Assembly: GCA_947089855.1 (NCBI GenBank)
Contig: CAMUML010000021.1
Span: 1 to 63,713, forward strand
DNA: 63,713 bases
Source: an uncultured Eubacterium sp.
GTDB taxonomy: Bacteria > Bacillota > Clostridia > Lachnospirales > Lachnospiraceae
Direction of reading: 5' to 3'
The first letter of the stretch is position 1; each line of letters opens with the position of its first letter. This document shows, one piece after another, positions 10,509-19,397 of the stretch. A program made the translations under genes and the position numbers. Under the pieces are notes generated by a model. That model did not search any database. It had not been told where the DNA came from and saw nothing but the letters and a program-made list of their open reading frames with translations.

Positions 10509-11270
10509 ATGTACCAGTTTTTTGTTGATGACAGCCAGGTGGGCAGGGACTTTATTACGGTAACCGGCCCGGATGTAAACCATATCAAACATGTCCTGCG
10601 TATGAAGCCCGGGGAAGTTGTGCGCGTCAGCAGCAGCGGTGGACAGGATTACCAGTGCCGTATTTTGGAACTTACGGATACATTTGTCCAGCTGGATATT
10701 TTGGATTCCGATATTGCCAGTACGGAACTGCCCTGCAAGATCTATCTGTTCCAGGCGCTTCCTAAAGGCAGCCGTATGGAGACTGTGGTACAAAAGGCGG
10801 TGGAGCTTGGCGTATACGAAGTGGTTCCGGTTGCAATGCACTATTGTGTGGTAAAACTGGACGCTGGCAGGGCGCAGGCAAAGGTCAAGCGCTGGCAGGC
10901 GGTCGCCGAGAGTGCGGCAAAGCAGTCCAAGCGCAGCCTAGTGCCGCGGGTACATGCGGTAATGGATTATGCGGATGCTGTTTCTTATGCAATGGCATGT
11001 GATTTCCGGTTTGTGCCTTATGAGAATGAACAGGGGATGCAGGCTACGGCCGCTGCGCTGCAGTCGTTGCGCGCGGCAAAAGCAGGGGACAGCATCAGCG
11101 TTTTGATCGGGCCGGAAGGGGGCTTTAGCCAGGAAGAGATCGAAGCTGTGCGGGGCAGCATGCAGGTGCTTTCCCTTGGTAAGCGGATCTTGCGCACCGA
11201 TACGGCTGCGGTAGCTACGATGGCTATGCTGATGCTGCAATTGGAGATGGGGACGGATACTGTTATATAG
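10509..11270 (+). CDS. rsmE: 16S rRNA m3U1498 methyltransferase RsmE
   Basis: 253-residue SPOUT-class enzyme that methylates N3 of U1498 in 16S rRNA. Family features are an N-terminal PUA-like domain (HIKHVLRMKPGEVVRV), VQKAVELGVYEVVPV, and the SAM-binding knot VLIGPEGGFSQEEI followed by LSLGKRILRTDTAAVA. It directly abuts prmA with no gap, a common pairing in Firmicutes. Confidence 0.96.
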   Translation: MYQFFVDDSQVGRDFITVTGPDVNHIKHVLRMKPGEVVRVSSSGGQDYQCRILELTDTFVQLDILDSDIASTELPCKIYLFQALPKGSRMETVVQKAVELGVYEVVPVAMHYCVVKLDAGRAQAKVKRWQAVAESAAKQSKRSLVPRVHAVMDYADAVSYAMACDFRFVPYENEQGMQATAAALQSLRAAKAGDSISVLIGPEGGFSQEEIEAVRGSMQVLSLGKRILRTDTAAVATMAMLMLQLEMGTDTVI

Positions 11271-11288
11271 ATTTAAGGGACAAAAGGG

Positions 11289-12458
11289 ATGGGGCCAAGG
11301 ACGATGGAAGCATATTTGGATAATTCTGCGACAACCAGATGTTCGAAAAGGGTGCAGGAAATTGTGCAAAAGACGATGGATATAGACTACGCAAACCCAT
11401 CTTCTATGCACACCAAAGGCATTGAGGCAGAAAAATACGTAAAAGAGGCTGCCGGGCGCATTGCGCAAACCTTAAAGGTTTCCGGGAAAGAAATTATCTT
11501 TACTTCCGGCGGTACGGAATCCAATAACCTGGCAGTGGTTGGGGCTGCAATGGCGCATAGGCGTGCTGGGAACCGCCTGGTTACGACGCAGGTCGAGCAC
11601 CCGTCTGTGGCAAATGCGATGAAATTTTTGGAAGGCCAGGGGTTTGAGGTTATTTACCTTCCAGTAGATAAAGACGGCATTGTGTCTTTGGAAGCGCTGC
11701 GTGGTGCGGTGGACAGCCAGACAATACTGGTTTCCATTATGCAGGTAAATAATGAGATCGGGGCAGTAGAGCCGATTGCAGAAGCAGCGGCGATTGTCCA
11801 TGAAAACAACCAAAACACACTGCTGCATGTAGATGCCGTGCAGTCGTATGGCAAAATGCAGATACGCCCAAGGGCGCTGGGCGTTGACCTGCTTTCGGCC
11901 AGCGGCCATAAGATCCACGGCCCGAAGGGGGTAGGCTTTTTATACCGGAAAGAAAAAACGAAACTAAACCCGCTGCTGTTCGGCGGCGGCCAGCAGTCGG
12001 GGATGCGTTCTGGCACGCTGAATGTACCAGGGATCGCTGGGCTTGGGGAAGCGGCGGCGGAAAGCTACGAAGGTTTGGAGGCCAAACAGGACCATTTATA
12101 CCAGTTAAAGGATCGGTTCCTTAGGCTGGTATCCAATATGGAAGGCATTACGGTAAACGGGAAGGCAGGCAGGGACAGTGCGCCGCATATTGTAAATATT
12201 TCAGTATGCGGCGTGCGCAGCGAAGTGCTGCTGCACGCATTGGAAGCACATGGCATTTATGTTTCAGCAGGTTCTGCCTGTGCGTCCAGCCACCCGTCGC
12301 CTTCACCAACCCTGCGTGCGGTCCAGGCCAGCCCGCAACGGCTGGCGTCTGCCCTGCGGTTTAGCTTTAGTGTGGATACGAGCCAGGAGGAAATTGCATA
12401 TGCGGCCGCAAAGCTGGAAGAAATTGTGCCACAGCTTCGCAGGTATACAAGGAAGTAG
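11289..12458 (+). CDS. Cysteine desulfurase (NifS/IscS family)
   Basis: PLP-dependent enzyme that removes sulfur from L-cysteine as an enzyme persulfide. The N-terminal YLDNSATTR, the Schiff-base lysine region SASGHKIHGPKGVGFLY, and the catalytic cysteine loop SAGSACASSHPSP are clear. The start at 11289 is chosen on upstream GGGA at proper distance; an in-frame ATG at 11304 (MEAYLDNSATT) is equally family-like and may be the true start. The gene lies just before thiI. By analogy with NifZ-ThiI pairs of Bacillus, it probably donates sulfur for tRNA 4-thiouridine; that role is inference. Confidence 0.92.
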   Translation: MGPRTMEAYLDNSATTRCSKRVQEIVQKTMDIDYANPSSMHTKGIEAEKYVKEAAGRIAQTLKVSGKEIIFTSGGTESNNLAVVGAAMAHRRAGNRLVTTQVEHPSVANAMKFLEGQGFEVIYLPVDKDGIVSLEALRGAVDSQTILVSIMQVNNEIGAVEPIAEAAAIVHENNQNTLLHVDAVQSYGKMQIRPRALGVDLLSASGHKIHGPKGVGFLYRKEKTKLNPLLFGGGQQSGMRSGTLNVPGIAGLGEAAAESYEGLEAKQDHLYQLKDRFLRLVSNMEGITVNGKAGRDSAPHIVNISVCGVRSEVLLHALEAHGIYVSAGSACASSHPSPSPTLRAVQASPQRLASALRFSFSVDTSQEEIAYAAAKLEEIVPQLRRYTRK

Positions 12459-12535
12459 GCTGGCCGCGCAGGGTACAAAGGGGTTATCCGGTTGTGCCAG
12501 ACGGGGCCAGTTTATATTCGGAAAGGAACGGGTTT

Positions 12536-13738
12536 ATGACATACCAGGCATTTTTAATTAAATACGGCGAAATCGGGATTAAAGGGAAAAACCGCCATAT
12601 TTTTGAAGATACGCTTGTAAGCCGTATCCGGGGCGCGTTGGAGCCAGTGGACGGTACATTCCTTGTCCGTAAGGAGAACGGCAGGATTTATGTACAGGCA
12701 CAGGATGCTTATGATTACGGGGAAGTGGTCAGCGCGCTTTCCTGTGTATTTGGCATTGTCGGCATCTGCCCAGTCGTCTTGTTGGAAGACGAAGGCTTTG
12801 AAAAGCTCGCAAGCCAGGTGGTGGCTTATGTGGCGGAAGCGTTCCCAGACAAAGAGCGTAACTTTACGTTTAAAGTAGTGGCCCGCCGTGCCAGGAAAAA
12901 TTATCCGATGGAGTCAATGGAGGTCAGCGCCGCGCTGGGGGAACGGCTTTTGGACGCTTATCCGGGCCTGTCCGTGGATGTACACCATCCGCAGGTGGTG
13001 GTCCATGTGGAAATACGCAATCAGATTAACGTGTATTCCAAGGTGGTCCCAGGCCCTGGCGGGATGCCGGTCGGGACGGCAGGCCGTGCCATGCTGCTTT
13101 TGTCCGGCGGGATTGACAGCCCGGTGGCAGGCTATATGGTTGCAAAACGCGGGGTAAAAATAGATGCGGTGTATTTCCATGCCCCGCCTTATACAAGTGA
13201 GCGTGCCAAGGAAAAGGTGATAGAACTTGCGGGGGAGATCGCGAAGTATACAGGGCCTATCCGTTTGCATATTGTGAATTTTACACAGATCCAGCTTGCG
13301 ATCTATGACCGGTGCCCGCATGACCAGCTGACAATCATTATGCGCCGCTATATGATGAAGCTGGCTGAACATTTTGCAAGGGAAGACGGGTGCCTGGGCC
13401 TAGTTACCGGCGAGAGTATCGGGCAGGTTGCCAGCCAGACAATGCAGTCGCTGGCAGTGACCAATGAAGTGTGCACAATGCCGGTTTACCGCCCGCTGAT
13501 CGGGTTCGACAAGCAGGAAATTATCAACGTTGCAGAAAAGATCGGGACGTATGGGACTTCCATCCTGCCTTACGAAGACTGCTGTACGATCTTTGTCGCC
13601 AAGCATCCGGTTACTAAGCCAAATGCAAAGTCTATCAAAAAATCAGAGTCGCATTTAGCAGGGGATATGGACGCCTGGATGCAGGAAGCAATCGATTCGG
13701 TGGAAACCGTCCGTGTGGATGCACGGGCAGGGCAATAA
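12536..13738 (+). CDS. thiI: tRNA 4-thiouridine synthase ThiI
   Basis: About 400-residue ThiI of the short type lacking a C-terminal rhodanese domain. It has a THUMP domain (residues ~60-165) and an adenylation PP-loop LLSGGIDSPVAGYM near residue 185-200. It adenylates U8 of tRNA and inserts sulfur. The start is set at the ATG at 12536 (MTYQAFLIKYGEIGIKGKNR) with AAAGGA at 12522-12527; an upstream in-frame ATG at 12494 is less likely. The cysteine desulfurase just upstream is the likely sulfur donor. Confidence 0.95.
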   Translation: MTYQAFLIKYGEIGIKGKNRHIFEDTLVSRIRGALEPVDGTFLVRKENGRIYVQAQDAYDYGEVVSALSCVFGIVGICPVVLLEDEGFEKLASQVVAYVAEAFPDKERNFTFKVVARRARKNYPMESMEVSAALGERLLDAYPGLSVDVHHPQVVVHVEIRNQINVYSKVVPGPGGMPVGTAGRAMLLLSGGIDSPVAGYMVAKRGVKIDAVYFHAPPYTSERAKEKVIELAGEIAKYTGPIRLHIVNFTQIQLAIYDRCPHDQLTIIMRRYMMKLAEHFAREDGCLGLVTGESIGQVASQTMQSLAVTNEVCTMPVYRPLIGFDKQEIINVAEKIGTYGTSILPYEDCCTIFVAKHPVTKPNAKSIKKSESHLAGDMDAWMQEAIDSVETVRVDARAGQ

Positions 13739-13763
13739 AAAAGCGCTGGCAAATACCAACGCT
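13736..13763 (-). terminator. Hairpin terminator between convergent genes
   Basis: AGCGCTGG (13742-13749) pairs with CCAACGCT (13756-13763), with one G-U pair. Read on the minus strand the stem is followed by a run of T (complement of the A-run at 13737-13742), so it mainly terminates the HPr-like gene. It may also help end thiI on the plus strand. Confidence 0.65.
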
Positions 13764-13791
13764 CCAGTTCCGCCCTTTCCTGCATCTGTGG

Positions 13792-14022
13792 TTAAACCAA
13801 ATAAGGTTTAATAACTTCCATAACTTCATCCAGCCCACTTTCTGCATGAATGGCCAGTTCAATAGGCTTCGATAAATCAAGGCTGAAAATGCCCATGATC
13901 GATTTTGCGTCAATCACGTATCTGCCGGAAATCAGGTCGAAATCGTAATCAAACTGTGTGATCGCATTTACAAATGACTTTACCTTATCAATAGAGTTTA
14001 AAGAGATCTGTACCGTTTTCAT
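13792..14022 (-). CDS. HPr-like domain protein lacking the active histidine
   Basis: 76-residue HPr-fold protein. Where HPr has its phosphorylatable His15 loop (GLHARP), this protein reads SLNSIDKVKSF, so phosphotransfer from enzyme I is not expected. The segment KSIMGIFSLD (Ser41) corresponds to the regulatory Ser46 region of HPr and Crh (SIMGVMSLG type). A Crh-like regulatory role is therefore possible but not shown. An excellent AAGGAGG lies at 14031-14037 before the ATG. It is a single gene between thiI (convergent) and mtaB (divergent). Confidence 0.8.
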   Translation of the reverse strand: MKTVQISLNSIDKVKSFVNAITQFDYDFDLISGRYVIDAKSIMGIFSLDLSKPIELAIHAESGLDEVMEVIKPYLV

Positions 14023-14127
14023 TATGTAGCCCTCCTTGATGAATTAGTTTGGGTGATATACATCCGTGTTTATAGTAGCGGTTTTAAATGGAAAAGTCAA
14101 TAAGAGGGAAGAAAAGAGTGTAAAAAT

Positions 14128-15444
14128 ATGAAAAAAGCAGCGCTCCATAACCTTGGCTGCAAAGTCAATGCCTATGAAACGCAGGCGATGCAGCAGCTTT
14201 TGGAGGAAGCGGGGTATGAAATCATATCCTTTCAAGACAAAGCCGACGTATATGTGGTAAATACATGTTCTGTAACGAATATCGCAGACCGCAAATCCAG
14301 GCAGATGCTCCACCGTGCCCGCAGGCGGAACCCGGATGCGGTTATTGTGGCGGCAGGCTGCTATGTACAGGCGGCTGCGCAGGATATTTTAAAAGAGGGA
14401 ATTGCCGATATTGTTTTAGGCAATAATAAAAAGAACCAGCTTATCCCCATGCTGGAAGCATACGATAGCGGCAGGGGGGCAGTGGCATGGGAAGATATAA
14501 ACGACGGCGTAAAAGAGTACGAGCCTTTGTCCATGACAAAAACGGATGGGCATACGCGTGCGTTTCTCAAGATACAGGATGGCTGCAACCAATTTTGCAG
14601 CTATTGTATTATCCCATATGCGAGGGGCAGGGTGCGCAGCAGGAAACCAGGGGATGTGCTTGCAGAAGCGTCGGCGCTTGCTGCGCATGGGTTCCAGGAA
14701 GTGGTGCTTACCGGTATCCATTTAAGCTCTTACGGAGTGGATTTTGGCATGGAAGCGCAGGAAAGCCTGCTTTCTTTGCTTGCACAGGTGCATGCCATAC
14801 CTGGCATCCGCCGTATCCGGCTAGGTTCCCTGGAACCTGGTATCCTTACGGAGCCATTCGTATCGGGGCTTGCGGGCATGGAAAAAGTCTGCCCGCATTT
14901 CCATTTATCCTTGCAAAGCGGCTGTGATACGGTATTGGAACGCATGAACCGTAAATATAGTACAAAAGATTATGCAGCGCGCTGCGGGATGCTGCGCAGC
15001 GTTTATAAAAACCCGGCAATTACTACAGATATAATTGTAGGATTTCCGGGCGAAACAGAGGAAGAGTTTGAAACAACGGTGCAGTTTGTGCAGCAGGTGC
15101 AGTTTTATGAGATGCATGTATTTAAATATTCCAGAAGGAAAGGGACCAAAGCAGACCGGATGGACGCACAGGTGCCGGAGCCGGTAAAGGCACAGCGCAG
15201 CACAAAGCTGATGGGCCTGGCATCCGCTATGTCGCAGGCATTCCGCAGCCAGCTGGTAGGCCAGGTGCGCCAGGTGCTGCTGGAAGAGCCGTTTTGGCAG
15301 GAAGGGCAGCGGTACGAAGCCGGATATACGCAAGAATATGTCAAGGTCGCCGTAAAATCAGAAACAAGCCGCCAGAACTGTTTTGTAAAAGGAAAAATTA
15401 TCGGCTGCCTGGCACAAGACATATATCTTATGGTTGAATTTTAG
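14128..15444 (+). CDS. mtaB: tRNA t6A37 methylthiotransferase MtaB
   Basis: 438-residue methylthiotransferase that converts t6A37 to ms2t6A37 in tRNA. The N-terminal UPF0004 domain has three cysteines (NLGCKVN, VNTCSVTN, AAGCYVQ) for one [4Fe-4S] cluster. The radical SAM motif CNQFCSYC binds the second, and a C-terminal TRAM-like region follows. The MtaB subgroup is recognisable by IIPYARGRVRSR and LTGIHLSSYG. The ribosome site is modest. Confidence 0.95.
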   Translation: MKKAALHNLGCKVNAYETQAMQQLLEEAGYEIISFQDKADVYVVNTCSVTNIADRKSRQMLHRARRRNPDAVIVAAGCYVQAAAQDILKEGIADIVLGNNKKNQLIPMLEAYDSGRGAVAWEDINDGVKEYEPLSMTKTDGHTRAFLKIQDGCNQFCSYCIIPYARGRVRSRKPGDVLAEASALAAHGFQEVVLTGIHLSSYGVDFGMEAQESLLSLLAQVHAIPGIRRIRLGSLEPGILTEPFVSGLAGMEKVCPHFHLSLQSGCDTVLERMNRKYSTKDYAARCGMLRSVYKNPAITTDIIVGFPGETEEEFETTVQFVQQVQFYEMHVFKYSRRKGTKADRMDAQVPEPVKAQRSTKLMGLASAMSQAFRSQLVGQVRQVLLEEPFWQEGQRYEAGYTQEYVKVAVKSETSRQNCFVKGKIIGCLAQDIYLMVEF

Positions 15445-15536
15445 GCATGATTATATTAAAATAAGATTGGGAATGGTTTGAAAGCAGGCAGTATTAAAAC
15501 AGGCAGACAAAAGAAGCAGGAATGAGGTCGTGAGGT

Positions 15537-15800
15537 ATGCAGGATAAAAGTAATACGCAATTTTTCAGAGTAGAAAAGGAACCGGAAATCCAGGTCAAAG
15601 ATGTCATTGAACATGTATACCGTTCGCTGAGTGAAAAAGGGTATAATCCGTTGAACCAAATCGTCGGGTATATTATGTCAGGCGACCCGACGTATATTAC
15701 AAGCCATAACAATGCCAGAAGCCTGGTTATGAAGGTAGAACGTGATGAACTGGTCGAAGAGATACTCAAAGAATACATTAAGTCAAACGCCTGGCAGTAG
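15537..15800 (+). CDS. ireB: IreB family regulatory phosphoprotein (UPF0297)
   Basis: 87-residue UPF0297 protein. The family core is evident from [37 protein letters not shown] and [11 protein letters not shown]-type sequence near the end. In Enterococcus faecalis IreB is phosphorylated by the Ser/Thr kinase IreK and affects cephalosporin resistance; threonines in the DPTYITS stretch are candidate sites. It leads the conserved ireB-ruvX-DUF1292 cluster, here continuing into RNase J. Confidence 0.93.
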   Translation: MQDKSNTQFFRVEKEPEIQVKDVIEHVYRSLSEKGYNPLNQIVGYIMSGDPTYITSHNNARSLVMKVERDELVEEILKEYIKSNAWQ

Positions 15801-15834
15801 GACAGTATGGCAGTAGGATGGGAGTATAGGTGGT

Positions 15835-16311
15835 ATGCGGGTTATGGGGCTGGATTTTGGTTCAAAAACGGTGGGGGTTGCAGTCAGCGACCCACTGCTT
15901 GTGACAGCACAGGGCATAGAGACGGTTTGGAGGAAATCCCCAGGGAAGCTGCGCCAGACGCTTGCGCGGATCGAAGAACTGGCTGTGGAATATGAAGTGG
16001 AAAAAATTGTGCTCGGCTATCCGAAACATATGAATAATACGGAAGGCGAGCGTTGCAGCAAGACACGGGAATTCCAGCAGATGCTGGAACAAAGGACCGG
16101 GCTTGCGGTGATATTGTGGGACGAGCGGCTTACAACCGTGCAGGCGGAACAGGTCCTGATTGAAAGCGGCGTCCGCAGGGAAAACCGGAAAGCATATGCG
16201 GACAAGATTGCGGCACAGCTGATCCTGCAGGGGTATTTAGACCTACAGCATTTAGAGGTATCGGGCTTTCAAAGCATTGCTGACGATTATACAGGAAGAA
16301 AGGGAAATTGA
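15835..16311 (+). CDS. ruvX: Putative Holliday junction resolvase RuvX (YqgF)
   Basis: 158-residue RNase H-fold nuclease family. [20 protein letters not shown] carries the first catalytic Asp, [15 protein letters not shown] the middle motif and [10 protein letters not shown] the acidic Glu motif, with [14 protein letters not shown] at the end. The family has been linked both to Holliday junctions and to 16S rRNA processing. Its stop (TGA at 16309-16311) lies three bases before the next gene's ATG. Confidence 0.93.
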   Translation: MRVMGLDFGSKTVGVAVSDPLLVTAQGIETVWRKSPGKLRQTLARIEELAVEYEVEKIVLGYPKHMNNTEGERCSKTREFQQMLEQRTGLAVILWDERLTTVQAEQVLIESGVRRENRKAYADKIAAQLILQGYLDLQHLEVSGFQSIADDYTGRKGN

Positions 16312-16313
16312 AA

Positions 16314-16637
16314 ATGGATGATATGTTACGTGAAATAGAACAGATGACAAGCGGGGAGGAATACGAAAAAATCGCGTTTTATGACGAAGAGCTGGACGGC
16401 TTTGCAGAATTCTTTGTAGTGGAACGCACGAAAATAAACGGGGCTGAATATCTGCTTGCGGCCCAGGATATAAACCAGGATGCGGATGGATACGTCTTCA
16501 AAGTGGTAGCGGAACATAAAAAGGAAGGCGAGGAAGCTTCCATGGAACTGGAGCTGGTGGAAGATGAAACGGAATTGGAGGCAGTCGGGAAAGTATTTGC
16601 GGAATTATTGAGCGATGAAATGAATATTGAAATATAA
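16314..16637 (+). CDS. DUF1292 family protein (YrzB-like)
   Basis: 107-residue acidic protein of the DUF1292/UPF0473 family, which is nearly always found after ruvX in Firmicutes. The DEELDGFAEFFVVERTKING stretch and the repeated Glu/Asp near the C-terminus are typical. I prefer the ATG at 16314 (AAAGGG upstream) over a TTG at 16308. No function has been established for the family. Confidence 0.85.
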   Translation: MDDMLREIEQMTSGEEYEKIAFYDEELDGFAEFFVVERTKINGAEYLLAAQDINQDADGYVFKVVAEHKKEGEEASMELELVEDETELEAVGKVFAELLSDEMNIEI

Positions 16638-16652
16638 AAAGGAGAATATCAG

Positions 16653-18308
16653 GTGGCGGATTCAAAATTAAAGATCATTCCATTGGGCGGGTTAGAACAG
16701 ATTGGAATGAATATTACTGCCTTTGAATACGAGGACAGTATCATTGTTGTGGACTGCGGATTGTCATTCCCTGAGGACGATATGCTTGGAATCGATCTTG
16801 TAATCCCTGACATTACGTATTTGAAGGATAATATCAGTAAAGTAAGGGGGTTTTTTATCACGCATGGGCATGAGGACCATATCGGGGCGATCCCTTATGT
16901 CCTAAAAGAAATCAACGTGCCAATTTATGCAACCAAACTGACCATCGGGATCATCGAGCATAAGCTAAAGGAACATGAGATGATGCGCACGGTCAAGCGT
17001 AAGGTTGTCCGTTACGGGCAGCATATCAACCTCGGGTGTTTCCGGGTAGAATTTATTAAAACAAACCACAGCATCCAGGATGCAGCGGCGCTTGCGATTT
17101 ATTCCCCGGCTGGCGTAGTGATCCATACCGGGGACTTTAAGGTCGATTATACACCGGTTTTTGGGGATGCCATAGATTTGCAGCGGTTTGGGGAAATTGG
17201 GAAAAAAGGTGTGCTTGCGCTGATGTGCGACAGTACGAATGCAGAGCGCACCGGGTCTACCATGTCGGAAAAGACCGTTGGCAAGGCACTGGATACCATA
17301 TTTACTGACCATAAAAATAACCGTATTATTGTTTCTACGTTTGCCTCGAACGTAGACCGCGTGCAGCAGATCATTAACTGCGCCTATAACCACGGCCGGA
17401 AAGTGGTGATCGAAGGCCGCAGCATGGTCAACATTATTACTACGGCGACGGAATTAGGGTATGTCAACATACCGGACAATACATTGATTGATATTGAACA
17501 GCTTAAAAATTATCCAGATGAACTGACTGTTTTGATTACGACTGGCAGCCAGGGAGAGTCCATGGCAGCGTTATCACGTATGGCAGGCGGGATGCACCGT
17601 AAAGTGACGATTAAGCCAAATGACCTGATCGTATTAAGCTCCAATCCGATCCCGGGCAATGAAAAAGCAGTGACTAAGATTATTAACGAGCTTTCCATGA
17701 AAGGCGCGGAAGTGATCTTCCAGGATGTGCATGTATCGGGGCATGCCTGTGCAGAAGATATTAAACTGATCTATTCGCTGGTCCGTCCAAGGTATGCGAT
17801 CCCGGTACATGGGGAGTACAAGCATTTGAAGGCCCAGGCCAAAATTGCGGAAGAGCTTGGCGTATCGAAGGACCATATTTTCATCCTTTCTTCCGGTGAT
17901 GTGCTGGAACTGGATGCGGACAGCGCAAAGGTTACTGGAAGGGTCCATGTCGGGGATGTTATGGTAGACGGCCTTGGCGTCGGGGACGTAGGCAATATCG
18001 TACTGCGCGACAGGCAGCATCTTGCCGAAGAAGGGATCATTATCGTTGTGCTGACCTTGGAAAACGGGTCGGGTATGGTACTGGCGGGGCCGGATATTGT
18101 ATCCAGGGGTTTTGTCTATGTCCGCGGTTCGGAAAGCCTGATGGAAGAGGCAAGGCATGTGTTAAACGGTACAATGGAAATGTGTATGAGCAAGCATATT
18201 ACAGACTGGGGCAGGATAAAAACAGAAATCAAGGATGCGCTTGGCGATTTTGTATGGAAAGAAATGAAACGCCGGCCAATGATTATCCCAATTATAATGG
18301 AAGTATAA
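16653..18308 (+). CDS. rnj: Ribonuclease J
   Basis: 551-residue metallo-beta-lactamase/beta-CASP ribonuclease. It has the zinc motif THGHEDHIGAIPY (near residue 70), the later metal ligands HTGDFK and VPVHGEYKH-type sequence (AIPVHGEYKHL), and the beta-CASP region from about 190 to 380. Family members have 5'-3' exonuclease and endonuclease activity in mRNA decay and rRNA maturation. A GTG start at 16653 is supported by AAAGGAG at 16638-16644. Whether it is the J1 or J2 paralogue cannot be settled here. Confidence 0.96.
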   Translation: MADSKLKIIPLGGLEQIGMNITAFEYEDSIIVVDCGLSFPEDDMLGIDLVIPDITYLKDNISKVRGFFITHGHEDHIGAIPYVLKEINVPIYATKLTIGIIEHKLKEHEMMRTVKRKVVRYGQHINLGCFRVEFIKTNHSIQDAAALAIYSPAGVVIHTGDFKVDYTPVFGDAIDLQRFGEIGKKGVLALMCDSTNAERTGSTMSEKTVGKALDTIFTDHKNNRIIVSTFASNVDRVQQIINCAYNHGRKVVIEGRSMVNIITTATELGYVNIPDNTLIDIEQLKNYPDELTVLITTGSQGESMAALSRMAGGMHRKVTIKPNDLIVLSSNPIPGNEKAVTKIINELSMKGAEVIFQDVHVSGHACAEDIKLIYSLVRPRYAIPVHGEYKHLKAQAKIAEELGVSKDHIFILSSGDVLELDADSAKVTGRVHVGDVMVDGLGVGDVGNIVLRDRQHLAEEGIIIVVLTLENGSGMVLAGPDIVSRGFVYVRGSESLMEEARHVLNGTMEMCMSKHITDWGRIKTEIKDALGDFVWKEMKRRPMIIPIIMEV

Positions 18309-18368
18309 AAGAAACGCTAAGGCCAGGCAGGCAGATGCGGCTATGCCGCCGTTATTATCCACGGGCCA

Positions 18369-18393
18369 GGAATGCGCATAAGCTGCGCATTCC
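18369..18393 (+). other. Perfect stem-loop in the RNase J-ylbF gap
   Basis: GGAATGCGCA (18369-18378), five-base loop, TGCGCATTCC (18384-18393): a perfect 10-bp stem without a following T-run. It is unlikely to be a simple terminator and may be a processing or stability element. The rest of the 137-base gap holds no gene. Confidence 0.6.
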
Positions 18394-18445
18394 GTGAGAA
18401 CATGATTCACATGCCGCCAAACGGCGCAGGAAAGGAATAGGCTGG

Positions 18446-18916
18446 ATGAACGAAACAGGATGGGCATTACAGGGAACAGAAGATAGGCTTGGGTACCAAG
18501 CGGATGGGGCGGATGCAGGGCAGCCATTGGCGGAAGGCGGGCCAGGCCAAAACGGTCCAGATACGCCGCCTGGCCAGGTAGAGGAAGCAGTAAGCAATTT
18601 GATCAAGGCAATCCATAACAGCAGCGAATACCGCCGGTATCAAAATATACGTGCCAAAGTGCATACGCTTCCGGAACTGGAACACAAAATCCATGCGTTC
18701 CGCAAGAAAAATTACGAAACACAAAATGTTGTAGAAGAATGGAACCTGTATGAGCGTGTAGACGAACTGGAACGTGAGGGCATTGAGATACGGAAAGACC
18801 CGCTTGTCGATGAATATTTGTCCGCAGAGCTTGGCTTTTGCCGGCTGTATCAGAACATTAACTGGACAATCGTGCAGAATATTGATTTTGATCTAGGCTT
18901 TACGCTCGATAAGTAA
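18446..18916 (+). CDS. YlbF/YmcA family protein
   Basis: 156-residue protein. After a ~45-residue Gly/Asp/Gln-rich tail comes a helical YlbF-family domain (AVSNLIKAIHNSSEYRRYQ, TLPELEHKIHAFRKKNYETQ). In Bacillus, YlbF, YmcA and YaaT form a complex that steers RNase Y activity. Here the gene follows the RNase J gene, which fits an RNA-decay role. AAAGGA precedes the ATG. The low-complexity N-terminal extension is unusual for the family. Confidence 0.8.
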   Translation: MNETGWALQGTEDRLGYQADGADAGQPLAEGGPGQNGPDTPPGQVEEAVSNLIKAIHNSSEYRRYQNIRAKVHTLPELEHKIHAFRKKNYETQNVVEEWNLYERVDELEREGIEIRKDPLVDEYLSAELGFCRLYQNINWTIVQNIDFDLGFTLDK

Positions 18917-18932
18917 GGAAGGATGCCTGTTT

Positions 18933-19322
18933 ATGAGTGCGAGTAAAATTGTATTGAGGATTGTGGGTATTAGTTTTACTGTCCTGGTTTTTGTTGTAGT
19001 TGTATATGGGCTGTACCAGATTGGAATTTACTCTTATAGTTATGGTTACCGGGTTTTTGCAGAGCCGCCGATGGAACAGGAGGATGGGAGCGATAAACTG
19101 GTACAGGTAAAAAGCTCCATGCGTGCCCAGGACGTTGGGCAGATGCTGGAAGAAAAAGGGTTGATACGGGATAAATGGCTGTTTGTCCTGCAGCTGAAAT
19201 TATCAGAATACAACGGGAATCTGCAGCCTGGCTATTATACACTGAACACATCCATGACCGCGCACGAAATGATGCAGGTAATGAGCGGGGAAGAGGCGGA
19301 AGGAACAGGAAAAACAGATTAG
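18933..19322 (+). CDS. MltG-like membrane protein without catalytic domain
   Basis: 129-residue protein with one N-terminal transmembrane helix (residues ~7-30) and an extracellular stretch resembling the N-terminal LysM-like subdomain of YceG/MltG (RAQDVGQMLEEKGLIRDKWLF, LQPGYYTLNTSMTAHEMMQVM). The catalytic transglycosylase domain of full-length MltG (usually over 300 residues) is absent. Such short versions are seen in Clostridia, so this is probably a stand-alone binding protein and not a broken gene. AAGGAAGG precedes the ATG. Confidence 0.72.
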   Translation: MSASKIVLRIVGISFTVLVFVVVVYGLYQIGIYSYSYGYRVFAEPPMEQEDGSDKLVQVKSSMRAQDVGQMLEEKGLIRDKWLFVLQLKLSEYNGNLQPGYYTLNTSMTAHEMMQVMSGEEAEGTGKTD

Positions 19323-19397
19323 GGAGGCAGCCGTGGCAACACATCCGGGAGGCTGCGGTATGGGCTGTCGGATATAGGATGAGGGGGCTGCCAGGCT

